A stretch of 64,000 bases of DNA from Methylocystis sp. KS32 (lineage in GTDB: Bacteria > Pseudomonadota > Alphaproteobacteria > Rhizobiales > Beijerinckiaceae): contig PHSQ01000001.1 of NCBI GenBank assembly GCA_002862095.1, positions 682,001 to 746,000 of the forward strand. Reading direction: 5' to 3'. How positions within the stretch are numbered: position 1 is the stretch's first letter; each line of letters starts with the position of its first letter. Made by a program: the position numbers and the translations under genes. The notes beneath the pieces were generated by a model. That model saw nothing but the letters and a program-made list of their open reading frames with translations, was not told the DNA's origin and searched no databases. Positions 52,728 to 61,566 of this stretch are shown one piece after another.

Positions 52728-53470
52728 TTGGCGTCCTCGTTGCCTTGCCGATCCTTGAGAAGCTCACGAACGGGGTCAGGAACCTCTCGCCACGTGCTGC
52801 CCTTCACCTTACGCAAGCTCGCGACGACTTCCGACAACGGCCGATCTTCGAGTTCCTCGAAATCGTTGATCCTGAAATTCTTCAACTCCCACGCGCCATC
52901 CGCGTGTCGGAACCATGTGCCCTCGCCGTGGAAGCGCAGCGTGGGGCCAAATAAATGATACCGCAGCCGCAGGGCGACCGCTTCGCTGGCCACAAGGTCC
53001 GTGAACTCCACGGCGCCGTCGCGGATATGGACGTGCTTGGTGTCGTCCTTGCCGCCAATCCTGAATATCTGCCCATCCAAGGTGCAGTCTTGCCGAAACG
53101 GGCCAAAGACGAGCGGCTCCGGCCGCGTTCGGCCGGGAAATTGAATCACGATAGCGCCATCGTCGCCCGCAAGCGCTCCGCTGGCGTTGTCCTTGCGGAG
53201 CATGTCGTCGAGCGCGTCATATGCCTTGCGCGCATCTCTCGGGCCGCCGCCGTCCCGAACAGCACGCACGCGCTCGCGCACCTTGGGTTGGGCGGGCTCA
53301 TCGACCCGCGCCTTCAACTTGACCGATCCGGGCTCGACCGCGCTGAAATGCACGTGCGCGCCCTCGCCAAGCAGGCGAGCGAGCGCAGCCATATAGTCCG
53401 CGAGGCGCTCCATGGGGAGCGTCGTCGGCGTGTAGCCGTCTGCAATGCGGAACTGATATTCGCCGTTCAT
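52724..53470 (-). CDS. Partner protein of the PIN gene, unknown family
   Basis: 248 residues. It starts NGEYQFRIADGYTPTTLPME and RLADYMAALARLLGEGAHVH, followed by VEPGSVKLKARV, a region seen in a group of hypothetical proteins next to PIN-domain genes. The rest is soluble alpha/beta (TWFRHADGAWELKNFRINDF, DLVASEAVALRLRYHLFG). It lacks a recognised DNA-binding motif, and is much larger than a normal antitoxin. The four-base overlap suggests it works with the PIN protein. Confidence 0.6.
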   Translation of the reverse strand: MNGEYQFRIADGYTPTTLPMERLADYMAALARLLGEGAHVHFSAVEPGSVKLKARVDEPAQPKVRERVRAVRDGGGPRDARKAYDALDDMLRKDNASGALAGDDGAIVIQFPGRTRPEPLVFGPFRQDCTLDGQIFRIGGKDDTKHVHIRDGAVEFTDLVASEAVALRLRYHLFGPTLRFHGEGTWFRHADGAWELKNFRINDFEELEDRPLSEVVASLRKVKGSTWREVPDPVRELLKDRQGNEDAN

Positions 53471-53645
53471 TTCTGTGCGCCTTCGCCCTCTATTAGCCTA
53501 CCACGGGACGAATTGACGAGACCTTGCCTCGCCGTACCTGCGGCGACGATCCAGAACAGACATAGAACAGTCTGGCTGGTTCGTCGATCCTTCGTTGGTG
53601 TGTGCCAAGTCAGCGTTGACGGCGACGGCCCGGTCGATCGCCTGT

Positions 53646-54782
53646 GGGCTCAGAGACTGAAAATGAATATGGGGCGGGGGCTTTGGTGGCTGCAAAAACA
53701 GCGACTGGTCGAGGCGGATATGATGGGGGGCCGAAGGCCTTGTAGTTGTGATGGGCGTCGTTGGAATAGCCTGGGAAGTTTGGCGGATGGCGCAAGAGTG
53801 ATGTGGAGCGCGGCGCGCGGAGCGTTCTTGCCCCATCGGCTTCAACAAGCTCAATTGCTATGTCCGTCTTTCCCGCCGTCGCGCTTTTGCTCAGCGTTCG
53901 CGCGCCTCAAATCGCGATCAGACGCCAGCCGCACACCATGTTGTGCGTCAAGCCATGCATGAGCGCGATTGATTTGACCTTGTCCACGCCGCACACGAGA
54001 AACTGTCGCAGGCCGCGATTGCGCGCCTGGGCGTTCGTGCGTTCGGCGGTCGCCGCCCGCTCCTTGTAAATGTCCTTGGCCGCGTCCTCATTCATGCGCT
54101 TGCGCCAAGCGGCGATGGCCGGCGCGTCGTCTTGTTGCGCGGCGTATTGATCACGGCTCTTGTCGCGCGGCGCCGGCACGGGCGCGTAGACGTCGACGCC
54201 AGCTTTTTCCAATTCCTCGATGTCGTCGAATTTGACGTAGCCGCCATCGGCCAGATGCTGGCGCGGACGTTCGCCGTAGTCCTTCGCCAGAGCCGCGTTC
54301 ATCGGCGCCATCTTGCCCCTGTCGGAGCCGCTGTTGTCGACGGCGACGCCGGCGACCGCGCCGCTGCGCGTATCGGAGGCGAACTACACATTGTAGGCCG
54401 GTCGAAAGCCGCCATCGGCCATCTTCATCACCCGCGCCTCGGCGTCCGTGGTCGAGGCGCGCGGCTCCTTCTCCTTCTCTTTTCCGTGCTTCGTTTCCGG
54501 CTGCTGTTGTTGCGCTGTCGCCGGTGCGCCCGCCTTGTCGGCGTCCGCCCGCTTTAAGTTTTAGCGGAACGCGCGCTCCTCGCGACGCCGTGCCTGCTCC
54601 TGTTGCCGCTTGTGCAGCTCCCGCGTGACATCGAGAGCCTTCGCGACCCGATGCTCGCGATCTTGCGCCGCCCGCATGCGCGCCGCCGCCGCGCTGGTCC
54701 GCTCCGGAGTGGATTGACGCGACAAATCGTCGAACAGTTCCCTGGGGTCGTTGTCAATCATCGCCAAAGCTCGCAAGAATCA
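53646..54782. repeat. 1.13 kb direct repeat, copy 1
   Basis: From GGGCTCAGAGACTG to CGCAAGAATCA this segment is nearly identical to 56961-58091, in the same orientation, 3315 bases apart. The only length difference I found is six bases (CCTTCT near 54470, absent in copy 2). It contains the broken IS1182-like transposase. Outside the repeat the sequences diverge at once on the left and gradually on the right. Confidence 0.9.
53907..54776 (-). pseudogene. IS1182-like transposase, truncated and with internal stops, copy 1
   Basis: The C-terminal part of an IS1182 transposase: ASTTDAEARVMKMADGGFRP, then AYNV, a TAG, and FASDTRSGAVAGVAVDNSGS, DGGYVKFDDIEELEKAGV and YKERAATAERTNAQARNRGL with the final VKSIALMHGLTHN. 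A TAA stop (54559-54561) also lies before this region. The N-terminal DNA-binding domain is missing. A starting piece MIDNDPRELFDDLSRQ leads the gene. It cannot make an active transposase. Confidence 0.8.
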
Positions 54783-54887
54783 AATCCCGACGCCATTTCT
54801 AACCCGCGAAAGTCCCAACGACTTCCAAAAATCCAGCAGGAATCGAAAGATTTTCAGACTCTCAGTGGAAATCAACACCCGGACTTC

Positions 54888-54997
54888 CTCATCATGTCGC
54901 CCAGCGTGGCAATCGTCGCGCAACCGTGTTTTTCGAGGCGGGCGATTATGAGTTGTATCGGCTATTTAAAGGAGAAAGACGGTCGTGTCACCGTAAT
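54888..54997 (+). mobile_element. RAYT-derived mini-element, copy 3 (5'-truncated, opposite orientation)
   Basis: About 110 bases that match the inner half of the copies at 11250 and 13383. On the plus strand the frame reads HVAQRGNRRATVFFEAGDYE and LYRLFKGERRSCHRNT, so the one-base deletion of copy 1 is not present. The right terminal repeat ACGGTCGTGTCACCGTAAT (54979-54997) is complete; the left end is missing. Confidence 0.7.
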
Positions 54998-55019
54998 ACG
55001 GGGCCGGCAACGTCCCCAT

Positions 55020-55247
55020 CTACTCGGCGATGACCCCCTCCTGTCGATAGGCGCGCAGCGCCTCTCGGGTGAGGGGGTTGAAAGCGTCGTCGGCGGCGAG
55101 GCCGGCGCGCTCGATGAGGCGCACGGCGCGCGACATGCCTTCCACGCAGAAAAGGTAGCCCATTTGGTCGCGGGACCAAAGGCCGCCGGCGGCTCGAAGC
55201 TCGCGCCGGACGGGGTAGATTTTGCCGGTAACGAGATAAGCGCACAT
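55020..55247 (-). CDS. Small hypothetical protein downstream of the DUF932 gene
   Basis: 75 residues: MCAYLVTGKIYPVRRELRAA, RDQMGYLFCVEGMSRAVRLI, FNPLTREALRAYRQEGVIAE. Soluble, helical. It follows the DUF932 gene by about 98 bases, with two strong hairpins between. No family known to me; probably part of the same plasmid-like module. Confidence 0.55.
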   Translation of the reverse strand: MCAYLVTGKIYPVRRELRAAGGLWSRDQMGYLFCVEGMSRAVRLIERAGLAADDAFNPLTREALRAYRQEGVIAE

Positions 55248-55279
55248 GGGGCGGCCCTGAGAAAGGTGCGGGGAGCGGC

Positions 55280-55336
55280 CCGGCGCCGCCCAGGCGGCGC
55301 CGGCGTTTTTTTGGCGCGCCCCGCGAAGGGCGCGCC
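55280..55336. terminator. Two perfect hairpins around a T7 run
   Basis: CCGGCGCCGCC (55280-55290) pairs with GGCGGCGCCGG (55293-55303), then CG and T7 (55306-55312). Directly after it GGCGCGCCC (55313-55321) pairs with GGGCGCGCC (55328-55336). In plus direction the first hairpin plus T7 looks like a terminator, but the flanking genes run in minus direction, where the run is A7. Its role is uncertain. Confidence 0.5.
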
Positions 55337-55344
55337 GTTGGCGG

Positions 55345-56238
55345 TTAGGCGGCGGCTTTGAGAAGTCGCGCCATCCGTTCGCCGAGCACCCAAAGGGCTT
55401 TGTTGAGTTTCACGCATTGGTCGATCCCATTGATTTCGCGGGTCGTGAACATGCCGCCGCGGCGGTGGCGTCCGCGTTCGTCGATGGTTGCGGGGGCGAA
55501 AGCGGACAGGCCGCCGCGAATGACGTTTTCCTGAATGACGTTAAAAATTGTCCATAGGTCCCCTTCGGTATCGTCGACGCGACGCGGCGCGAGCAATTGC
55601 GCGGGCCGAATGGGGGTCGTCACCTTGCCGTCAGCGTCGCCAAAGCGAAGGATGTGGGCGCTTTCCGCGAGGGCGGCCTTCGCCTCGTAGGGCAGCTTGA
55701 TCGCGCCCCAGTCCTGTGGGGCGGCAAGGATGTTTTCAGCCTCGCCAAGGACGCGATAGGTGCCCTCGATGACTTTGCCGATGGCGTTGCCGCTATGGCG
55801 GACGTTCACACGGTCGATCGTGGCGGTCTGCGCAACGAGCGAGTTTTTGCAGCAGATGCGGAACAAACCGGCCATGAGGTCGTAGGCGCTGGAGCCGTCG
55901 TTTGCGTTTTTTAAGATGATCTCGGAAACGGTGTCGTCCACCTGATAAGCGCGTGTGTCGTCGAGGCGGCGAAGCCGGATCATGTGTTTGGTGAAGTGGT
56001 ATTTACTATCGCAGCGCGAGCGGGATTGGCGAACGGCGACGGGGACGAACCCTTCTTTTTGCAGGCCGCGCAAAACTTCGACGGTGGGGATGGGCGCGAA
56101 GCGTTCGGAGCGGCTGGCGTGGGCTTCGACGGCGAAGATGGAAGGCGCGGCTTTGCGCATTTCGTCTTCGGTAAGGGCGCGGGCGGACCCGTCGAAAGCG
56201 GCGGTGCGGGGGGCATAGATGGTGTTCATCGCAAGCAT
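55345..56238 (-). CDS. DUF932 domain protein (plasmid/phage-type)
   Basis: 297 residues from the ATG at 56238, which has GGAGAGAG just before it; a second ATG three codons later is also possible. Contains FAPIPTVEVLRGLQKEGFVPVAVRQSRSRCDSKYHFTKHMIRLR, the DUF932 core, and KNANDGSSAYDLMAGLFRICCKNSLV and DLWTIFNVIQENVIRGGLSA. Such proteins are carried by plasmids, phages and integrative elements; function unknown. It is read away from the AT-rich block and bracketed by the 1.13 kb repeats. Confidence 0.85.
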   Translation of the reverse strand: MLAMNTIYAPRTAAFDGSARALTEDEMRKAAPSIFAVEAHASRSERFAPIPTVEVLRGLQKEGFVPVAVRQSRSRCDSKYHFTKHMIRLRRLDDTRAYQVDDTVSEIILKNANDGSSAYDLMAGLFRICCKNSLVAQTATIDRVNVRHSGNAIGKVIEGTYRVLGEAENILAAPQDWGAIKLPYEAKAALAESAHILRFGDADGKVTTPIRPAQLLAPRRVDDTEGDLWTIFNVIQENVIRGGLSAFAPATIDERGRHRRGGMFTTREINGIDQCVKLNKALWVLGERMARLLKAAA

Positions 56239-56509
56239 TTCTCTCTCCTCCATTGGGGTCATCGTGGAATCCGTTCCGAAACGTACGCTAGGCAGAAACT
56301 CCTTGCCATTCAGCCCTTTGCAAATCTGGTCTCGGGCCATGGCCAAAAACTAAAGTTTCTGGCCACGGGAAAACCGCTTTGCAAAGATCTCTGGAAAACA
56401 ATGCCTTATGACGACCGTTGCCCGGTTGGTTTTTGGCCATGGTTGCGTCGAGCGGCATTCGGACGCTTAGATTACGATTTGGAACAGATTCTCCGATGAC
56501 CCCTTGATA

Positions 56510-56760
56510 ATACAATAGTTGAGAGAAAATTCAACAAGAAAGAGAATTAGCAACAAACTTAGTTAATGAACAGACCGTATCATCTAAGCATATAGCTGAC
56601 AGCTCCTGACATTAATGCACGTTACAGCTTACATTATAGTTACATATAATTTTACACATCTTGCAGATGTAAAACATTATGCAGTGTTACGCTGCTTACT
56701 GATGTAACAAATGATGCAGTGTACATATCACTCAGATGTAAAACATGTAATATTGGGATG
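56510..56760. other. AT-rich block upstream of the DUF932 gene
   Basis: About 250 bases with roughly 35% GC in a genome of about 63%. Rich in TTACA, GATGTAA and ATGCAGTGT words. It contains no gene. It may be a replication origin, a partition site or a promoter region of a foreign element; the direct repeats within are listed separately. From 56761 to 56960 there is normal GC and only a possible IS21-like start (MEDWSEIIRAQR, 56758), which stops resembling it after 12 codons. Confidence 0.6.
56666..56746. repeat. Iteron-like direct repeats with ~34 bp period
   Basis: GATGTAAAACAT (56666), GATGTAACAAAT (56701) and GATGTAAAACAT (56735) are spaced 35 and 34 bases. ATGCAGTGT occurs in the first two units (56679, 56713) at the same internal position. 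The period is about three helix turns. Confidence 0.6.
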
Positions 56761-56960
56761 GAAGATTGGAGCGAAATCATCCGCGCCCAACGCGGCGGCT
56801 CGCCGGGACGCGCCATTTGTCATGCCGCCTCGCCGGCGCTAGATGATCGGGATCACCACCGGCCACGAAGGCCATTTCGCGGCAGTGCAACTTTTTTCTG
56901 AAAAAGTTTGCGGGCGACTGCATTGGGGTAGCTGTAACGGCTTGCAATCATTGGCATGTC

Positions 56961-58091
56961 GGGCTCAGAGACTGAAAATGAATATGGGGCGGGGGCTTTG
57001 GTGGCTGCAAAAACAGCGACTGGTCGAGGCGGATATGATGGGGGGCCGAAGGCCTTGTAGTTGTGATGGGCGTCGTTGGAATAGCCTGGGAAGTTTGGCG
57101 GATGGCGCAAGAGTGATGTGGAGCGCGGCGCGCGGAGCGTTCTTGCCCCATCGGCTTCAACAAGCTCAATTGCTATGTCCGTCTTTCCCGCCGTCGCGCT
57201 TTTGCTCAGCGTTCGCGCGCCTCAAATCGCGATCAGACGCCAGCCGCACACCATGTTGTGCGTCAAGCCATGCATGAGCGCGATTGATTTGACCTTGTCC
57301 ACGCCGCACACGAGAAACTGTCGCAGGCCGCGATTGCGCGCCTGGGCGTTCGTGCGTTCGGCGGTCGCCGCCCGCTCCTTGTAAATGTCCTTGGCCGCGT
57401 CCTCATTCATGCGCTTGCGCCAAGCGGCGATGGCCGGCGCGTCGTCTTGTTGCGCGGCGTATTGATCACGGCTCTTGTCGCGCGGCGCCGGCACGGGCGC
57501 GTAGACGTCGACGCCAGCTTTTTCCAATTCCTCGATGTCGTCGAATTTGACGTAGCCGCCATCGGCCAGATGCTGGCGCGGACGTTCGCCGTAGTCCTTC
57601 GCCAGAGCCGCGTTCATCGGCGCCATCTTGCCCCTGTCGGAGCCGCTGTTGTCGACGGCGACGCCGGCGACCGCGCCGCTGCGCGTATCGGAGGCGAACT
57701 ACACATTGTAGGCCGGTCGAAAGCCGCCATCGGCCATCTTCATCACCCGCGCCTCGGCGTCCGTGGTCGAGGCGCGCGGCTCCTTCTCTTTTCCGTGCTT
57801 CGTTTCCGGCTGCTGTTGTTGCGCTGTCGCCGGTGCGCCCGCCTTGTCGGCGTCCGCCCGCTTTAAGTTTTAGCGGAACGCGCGCTCCTCGCGACGCCGT
57901 GCCTGCTCCTGTTGCCGCTTGTGCAGCTCCCGCGTGACATCGAGAGCCTTCGCGACCCGATGCTCGCGATCTTGCGCCGCCCGCATGCGCGCCGCCGCCG
58001 CGCTGGTCCGCTCCGGAGTGGATTGACGCGACAAATCGTCGAACAGTTCCCTGGGGTCGTTGTCAATCATCGCCAAAGCTCGCAAGAATCA
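56961..58091. repeat. 1.13 kb direct repeat, copy 2
   Basis: Nearly identical to 53646-54782, lacking six bases. Just beyond the right end the two flanks still share words such as CGAAAGATTTTCAG (54843 and 58151), so the original homology was longer and has diverged outside the block. Confidence 0.9.
57222..58085 (-). pseudogene. IS1182-like transposase remnant, copy 2
   Basis: Same sequence as the copy at 53907, including the TAG after AYNV and the TAA after REERAFR. The N-terminus is again missing. That both copies share the same stops means the gene was already dead when it was duplicated, or that conversion keeps the copies equal. Confidence 0.8.
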
Positions 58092-58237
58092 GATCGGCTC
58101 CGATTCTAATCCGCGAAAGCTCCCCATGCTTCCCCCGATTCGCTGGACGTCGAAAGATTTTCAGCCTCTCAGAGTTGGCGTGGCAAGTCGGCGTGTTCCC
58201 GGAATGCAACAAATTTTCTTGCATTGCTCATATCACT

Positions 58238-58260
58238 GCCTTAGACGTTATAAGTAAGGC
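58238..58260. promoter_or_regulatory. Candidate promoter/operator of the XRE-hyf operon
   Basis: GCCTTA (58238-58243) and TAAGGC (58255-58260) form an inverted repeat around TATAAG (58249-58254), a good -10 element. TTGCTC (58224-58229) may be a -35 although 19 bases away. An XRE repressor encoded 29 bases downstream could bind here. Confidence 0.35.
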
Positions 58261-58288
58261 AAATACGAGCATAACTGATGGTTTTGAC

Positions 58289-58609
58289 ATGATTACAGCG
58301 GCTCAGCTCCGTGCGGCGCGCGCGCTCGCCGGCCTGGATCAGCGCAGACTGGCGGAATTGTCGGGACTGTCGCTTCCAACCATTCAGCGAATGGAGACGA
58401 GCGAGGACGTCGTTCGCGGCAACGTCGATTCCTTGACCAAGCTTATGGCCGCCTTCGACAGCATCGGCGTCGAGTTTCTTCGCGAAGGAATCATCTATTC
58501 GGAAGGCGGAAGGGGTGTCCGCTTCAAGAAATCCGTCGCTGCGCCGCGCAAGCTTGCCCAGAGTGCTGAATCGGCGGATGATGCTCCTTCGAGCCGTGTG
58601 GGAGGGTAG
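58289..58609 (+). CDS. XRE-family transcriptional regulator
   Basis: 106 residues. A helix-turn-helix MITAAQLRAARALAGLDQRRLAELSGLSLPTIQRMETSEDVV (about 1-42) is followed by LTKLMAAFDSIGVEFLREG. This is a short one-domain regulator of the type common in Rhizobiales. The ATG at 58289 is used since the sequence before it is not conserved. It ends seven bases before hyfB, so it is probably the first gene of the operon and may control it. Confidence 0.82.
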   Translation: MITAAQLRAARALAGLDQRRLAELSGLSLPTIQRMETSEDVVRGNVDSLTKLMAAFDSIGVEFLREGIIYSEGGRGVRFKKSVAAPRKLAQSAESADDAPSSRVGG

Positions 58610-58615
58610 CAGACG

Positions 58616-60622
58616 ATGCCCTTGACGGTCACTCTTTGGAGCATCGGCGCACTGCTTGGCGTCGGCGCGCTCGGTATCGCTCTTGCGAGCAACGCCGCGG
58701 CGAGCCGTGTCGTTTATGGTCTTTGTTTTGGCCTAAGTATTATCCTTTTCGTCGCTGCGGTCGTGCCTCGGAGCGCAGTCGCGCTTACGGCCAGTTTTCC
58801 GCTCGGCTTGCCTTGGATCGGCGCGCATTTCCGGCTCGATGTGCTGAGCGCGTTCTTTCTGGCCATCGTCAACCTGGGCGGCGCCGCCGCGAGCCTCTAT
58901 GCGATCGGCTACGGCGCTCATGAGAAACATCCCTCTCGCATCCTACCGTTTTTCCCGGTGTTCCTGGCTGGCATGAACCTCGTGATCCTGGCCGACGACG
59001 CATTCGCCTTTCTCGTGGCCTGGGAGTTCATGTCACTTTCGTCATGGGCGCTTGTCATGGCGCACCATCATGACGCCGAGAACAGACGGGCAGGCGTCGT
59101 CTATCTGCTGATGGCGAGCTTCGGCACGGCGGCGCTGCTGATGGCGTTCGGCCTGCTTGCGGGATCCGTCGGAGGTTATTCCTTCGCGGACATCCGCGAC
59201 GCGACGCATGGCCCATCATGGAAGTCCGGCCTCGTGTTGGCGTTGGTGCTTTTGGGCGCCGGATCGAAGGCGGGACTCGTGCCCCTGCACATTTGGCTGC
59301 CGCTCGCGCACCCTGCGGCGCCAAGCCATGTTTCGGCATTGATGAGCGGCGTCATGACCAAGGTCGCCATCTATGGGTTCATCCGCATTGTTTTCGATTT
59401 GCTCGGGCCGCCCGAGTTCTGGTGGAGCATGCCGCCGCTGACGCTCGGCGCGATCACCGCCATGCTCGGCATCCTTTCCGCAACGATCCAGAGCGACCTG
59501 AAAAAACTCCTCGCCTACAGCACGATCGAAAATATAGGCATCGTCTTCGTCGCTTTGGGCTTGGCGCTGGCGTTCAAAGCGAACGGGATGGCCTTGCCGG
59601 CCGGGCTAGCGTTTACCGCCGCTCTGTTCCACGTCTTCAATCATTCTTTGTTCAAGAGCCTACTGTTCTTCGGCGCTGGCGCCGTGCTTAACGCCACCGG
59701 CGAGCGCGACATCGAACGACTCGGCGGGCTCATCCATTTCATGCCGCGCACGGCCTTCCTCTTTCTCGGCGCTTGCGTGGCGATTTCCGCGCTGCCGCCG
59801 CTGAATGGCTTTGTGTCCGAGTGGCTCGTCTTCCAGGCGATTCTGCTCAGTCCGTCACTGCCGCAATGGAGTCTGAAACTCTTGGTTCCCGCCGTGGGCG
59901 TCGCCCTGGCGCTTAGCGCGTCCCTATGCGCGGGATGCTTCGTGCGAGCTTTCGGCATCGCTTTTCTGGGGCGCGCGCGTTCAACCGCAGCCAAGAGCGC
60001 TCAGGAGACCGATCTATGGTCGCTTTCTGCGATGTCTGGACTACTGGGCTTATGTCTCCTAGCGGGTCTCATTCCGAGCTATTTGATTGATACGATCACG
60101 CCAGCGGCAAAGGCGTTCGTTGGCGGCCATATGCCGACCCAAGGCGGCATCCCCTGGCTCTCGATCGTGCCGATCGCCGAGAGCCGCAGCTCATACAACG
60201 GCCTGTTGGTCTTTCTCTTCATTGTTTTTTCCGCATTTTTCGCCGCTTTGATCGTTCGCGTGCTGGGGTCGAATGCCTCGCGTCGCGGTCCTGCATGGGG
60301 TTGCGGATATCCAGACCCAGGCACTGCCGCCCAATACACCGGCAGCAGCTTCGCTCAGCCCATCCGCCGAACTCTCGGCAATGTCGCCTTTGTCGCGCGA
60401 GACCATCTGGAAATGCCGCCACCTGGAGATACGCGTCCCGCGCGATTCGGCGTCGAAATCCACGATCGGGTCTGGGACGGCGTCTACACGCCAATCTTGC
60501 GGGCGGTTGATTTTTGCGCGGGTCAGCTGGATAGAACGCATTTTCTGACGATCCAAGGATACCTCGGCCTCGTCTTCGCCACCCTCGTCGCGCTGCTCCT
60601 GGTGATTGCGATATGGCCCTAA
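58616..60622 (+). CDS. hyfB: Hydrogenase-4 component B-like proton pump subunit
   Basis: 668 residues (E. coli HyfB 672), an antiporter-like membrane subunit related to NuoL/N with about 16 membrane segments. AWEFMSLSSWALVMAHH, LGAGSKAGLVPLHIWLPLAHPAAPSHVSALMSG and SDLKKLLAYSTIENIGIVFVALG are the Proton_antipo_M signatures with the key Lys and His residues. It forms part of a membrane arm that couples electron flow to ion transport. It overlaps hyfC by 10 bases. Confidence 0.9.
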   Translation: MPLTVTLWSIGALLGVGALGIALASNAAASRVVYGLCFGLSIILFVAAVVPRSAVALTASFPLGLPWIGAHFRLDVLSAFFLAIVNLGGAAASLYAIGYGAHEKHPSRILPFFPVFLAGMNLVILADDAFAFLVAWEFMSLSSWALVMAHHHDAENRRAGVVYLLMASFGTAALLMAFGLLAGSVGGYSFADIRDATHGPSWKSGLVLALVLLGAGSKAGLVPLHIWLPLAHPAAPSHVSALMSGVMTKVAIYGFIRIVFDLLGPPEFWWSMPPLTLGAITAMLGILSATIQSDLKKLLAYSTIENIGIVFVALGLALAFKANGMALPAGLAFTAALFHVFNHSLFKSLLFFGAGAVLNATGERDIERLGGLIHFMPRTAFLFLGACVAISALPPLNGFVSEWLVFQAILLSPSLPQWSLKLLVPAVGVALALSASLCAGCFVRAFGIAFLGRARSTAAKSAQETDLWSLSAMSGLLGLCLLAGLIPSYLIDTITPAAKAFVGGHMPTQGGIPWLSIVPIAESRSSYNGLLVFLFIVFSAFFAALIVRVLGSNASRRGPAWGCGYPDPGTAAQYTGSSFAQPIRRTLGNVAFVARDHLEMPPPGDTRPARFGVEIHDRVWDGVYTPILRAVDFCAGQLDRTHFLTIQGYLGLVFATLVALLLVIAIWP

Positions 60623-61566
60623 TCTACGATCTCGCCGCCCAGTCGACGCAAATGATTTTGGTGCTCTCGTTGGCGCCGCTTCTGCTCGGCTTTACCCGCA
60701 AGGTGAAGGCGCGTCTCCTGCGTCGGCGCGGACCCTCGATCTTTCAGCCATACCGCGATCTTCTCAGACTGATGCGCAAGGAGGTCGTGCTCGCGGACAA
60801 CGCATCCTGGCTGTTTCGTTCCGCGCCCTATCTGATCTTCGCGGCGACTTGGGTTGCCGCGGCGCTCGTCCCGACATTTGCAACCGGGCTGATGTTCAGC
60901 TGGTCCGCCGACCTCATCGTCATCACCGCGCTTTTAGGAAGCGTCAGGTTCGTTCTCGCGCTCGCGGGCATGGACGTCGGCACGAGCTTCGGCGGCATTG
61001 GTTCGAGCCGCGAGATGATGTTCGCGTCTCTCGCCGAGCCGGCGATGATCACGATCGTTTTTGTCGTGGCGCTCATCGCCGGCTCGACACAGCTTTCCGA
61101 AATCGCGTTCCATATGTTGTCGCACGTCGAACTGCGCGTGTCTTACGGCTTGGCGCTGATCGGTCTCGTGATCGTCGCCATTGCGGAAAACGGCAGAATC
61201 CCGGTCGACAATCCCGCGACGCACCTCGAACTCACCATGGTGCACGAAGCGATGGTTCTCGAATATTCCGGACGCCATCTTGCGGTGATCGAACTCGCTG
61301 CGGCGTTGAAACTTCTCTTGTACGTTTCCTTGATCGCTTGCATCTTCGCGCCCTGGGGGCTCGCGCCGCACGGCGCGGATTTGCGCGCCATGACCTTCGG
61401 CGCCGCCGCCTATGTCGCCAAAGTGGCGGTCGGGGGCTTTCTATTGGCGTTTTTTGAAATCTCGACCGCGAAGATGCGGGTGTTCCGCGTCCCGGATTTC
61501 CTCGGCGCGGCCCTGATGTTGGGGCTTCTCGGCACGCTGCTGCGCTTCGTGTCAGGGAGCTTTTAG
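60613..61566 (+). CDS. hyfC: Hydrogenase-4 component C-like (NuoH-like) membrane subunit
   Basis: 317 residues, eight membrane segments. It anchors the peripheral arm. FTRKVKARLLRRRGPSIFQPYRDLLRLMRKEVVL is the conserved cytoplasmic loop of the complex I subunit 1 family, and AENGRIPVDNPATHLELTMVHEAMVLEYSGRHLAVIEL is the conserved Glu-rich loop that would form the quinone-chamber-like site. Length equals that of HyfC/HycD. It ends one base before hyfE. Confidence 0.92.
   Translation: MALIYDLAAQSTQMILVLSLAPLLLGFTRKVKARLLRRRGPSIFQPYRDLLRLMRKEVVLADNASWLFRSAPYLIFAATWVAAALVPTFATGLMFSWSADLIVITALLGSVRFVLALAGMDVGTSFGGIGSSREMMFASLAEPAMITIVFVVALIAGSTQLSEIAFHMLSHVELRVSYGLALIGLVIVAIAENGRIPVDNPATHLELTMVHEAMVLEYSGRHLAVIELAAALKLLLYVSLIACIFAPWGLAPHGADLRAMTFGAAAYVAKVAVGGFLLAFFEISTAKMRVFRVPDFLGAALMLGLLGTLLRFVSGSF

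Noticed and set aside
56666..56750. 34-bp direct repeats as a CRISPR array
   Set aside because: The conserved part is only about 12-20 bases, only three units exist, and there are no cas genes.
56758..56800. Start of an IS21 transposase (MEDWSEIIRAQR)
   Set aside because: Only about 12 codons resemble IS21 IstA; the sequence after this does not follow it in any frame, so it is only mentioned, not called.
51896..58288. attR copy of the tRNA-Ser 3' end marking the right border of the island
   Set aside because: I looked for the T-arm/acceptor sequence and found no convincing copy in the window, so the right border stays undefined.
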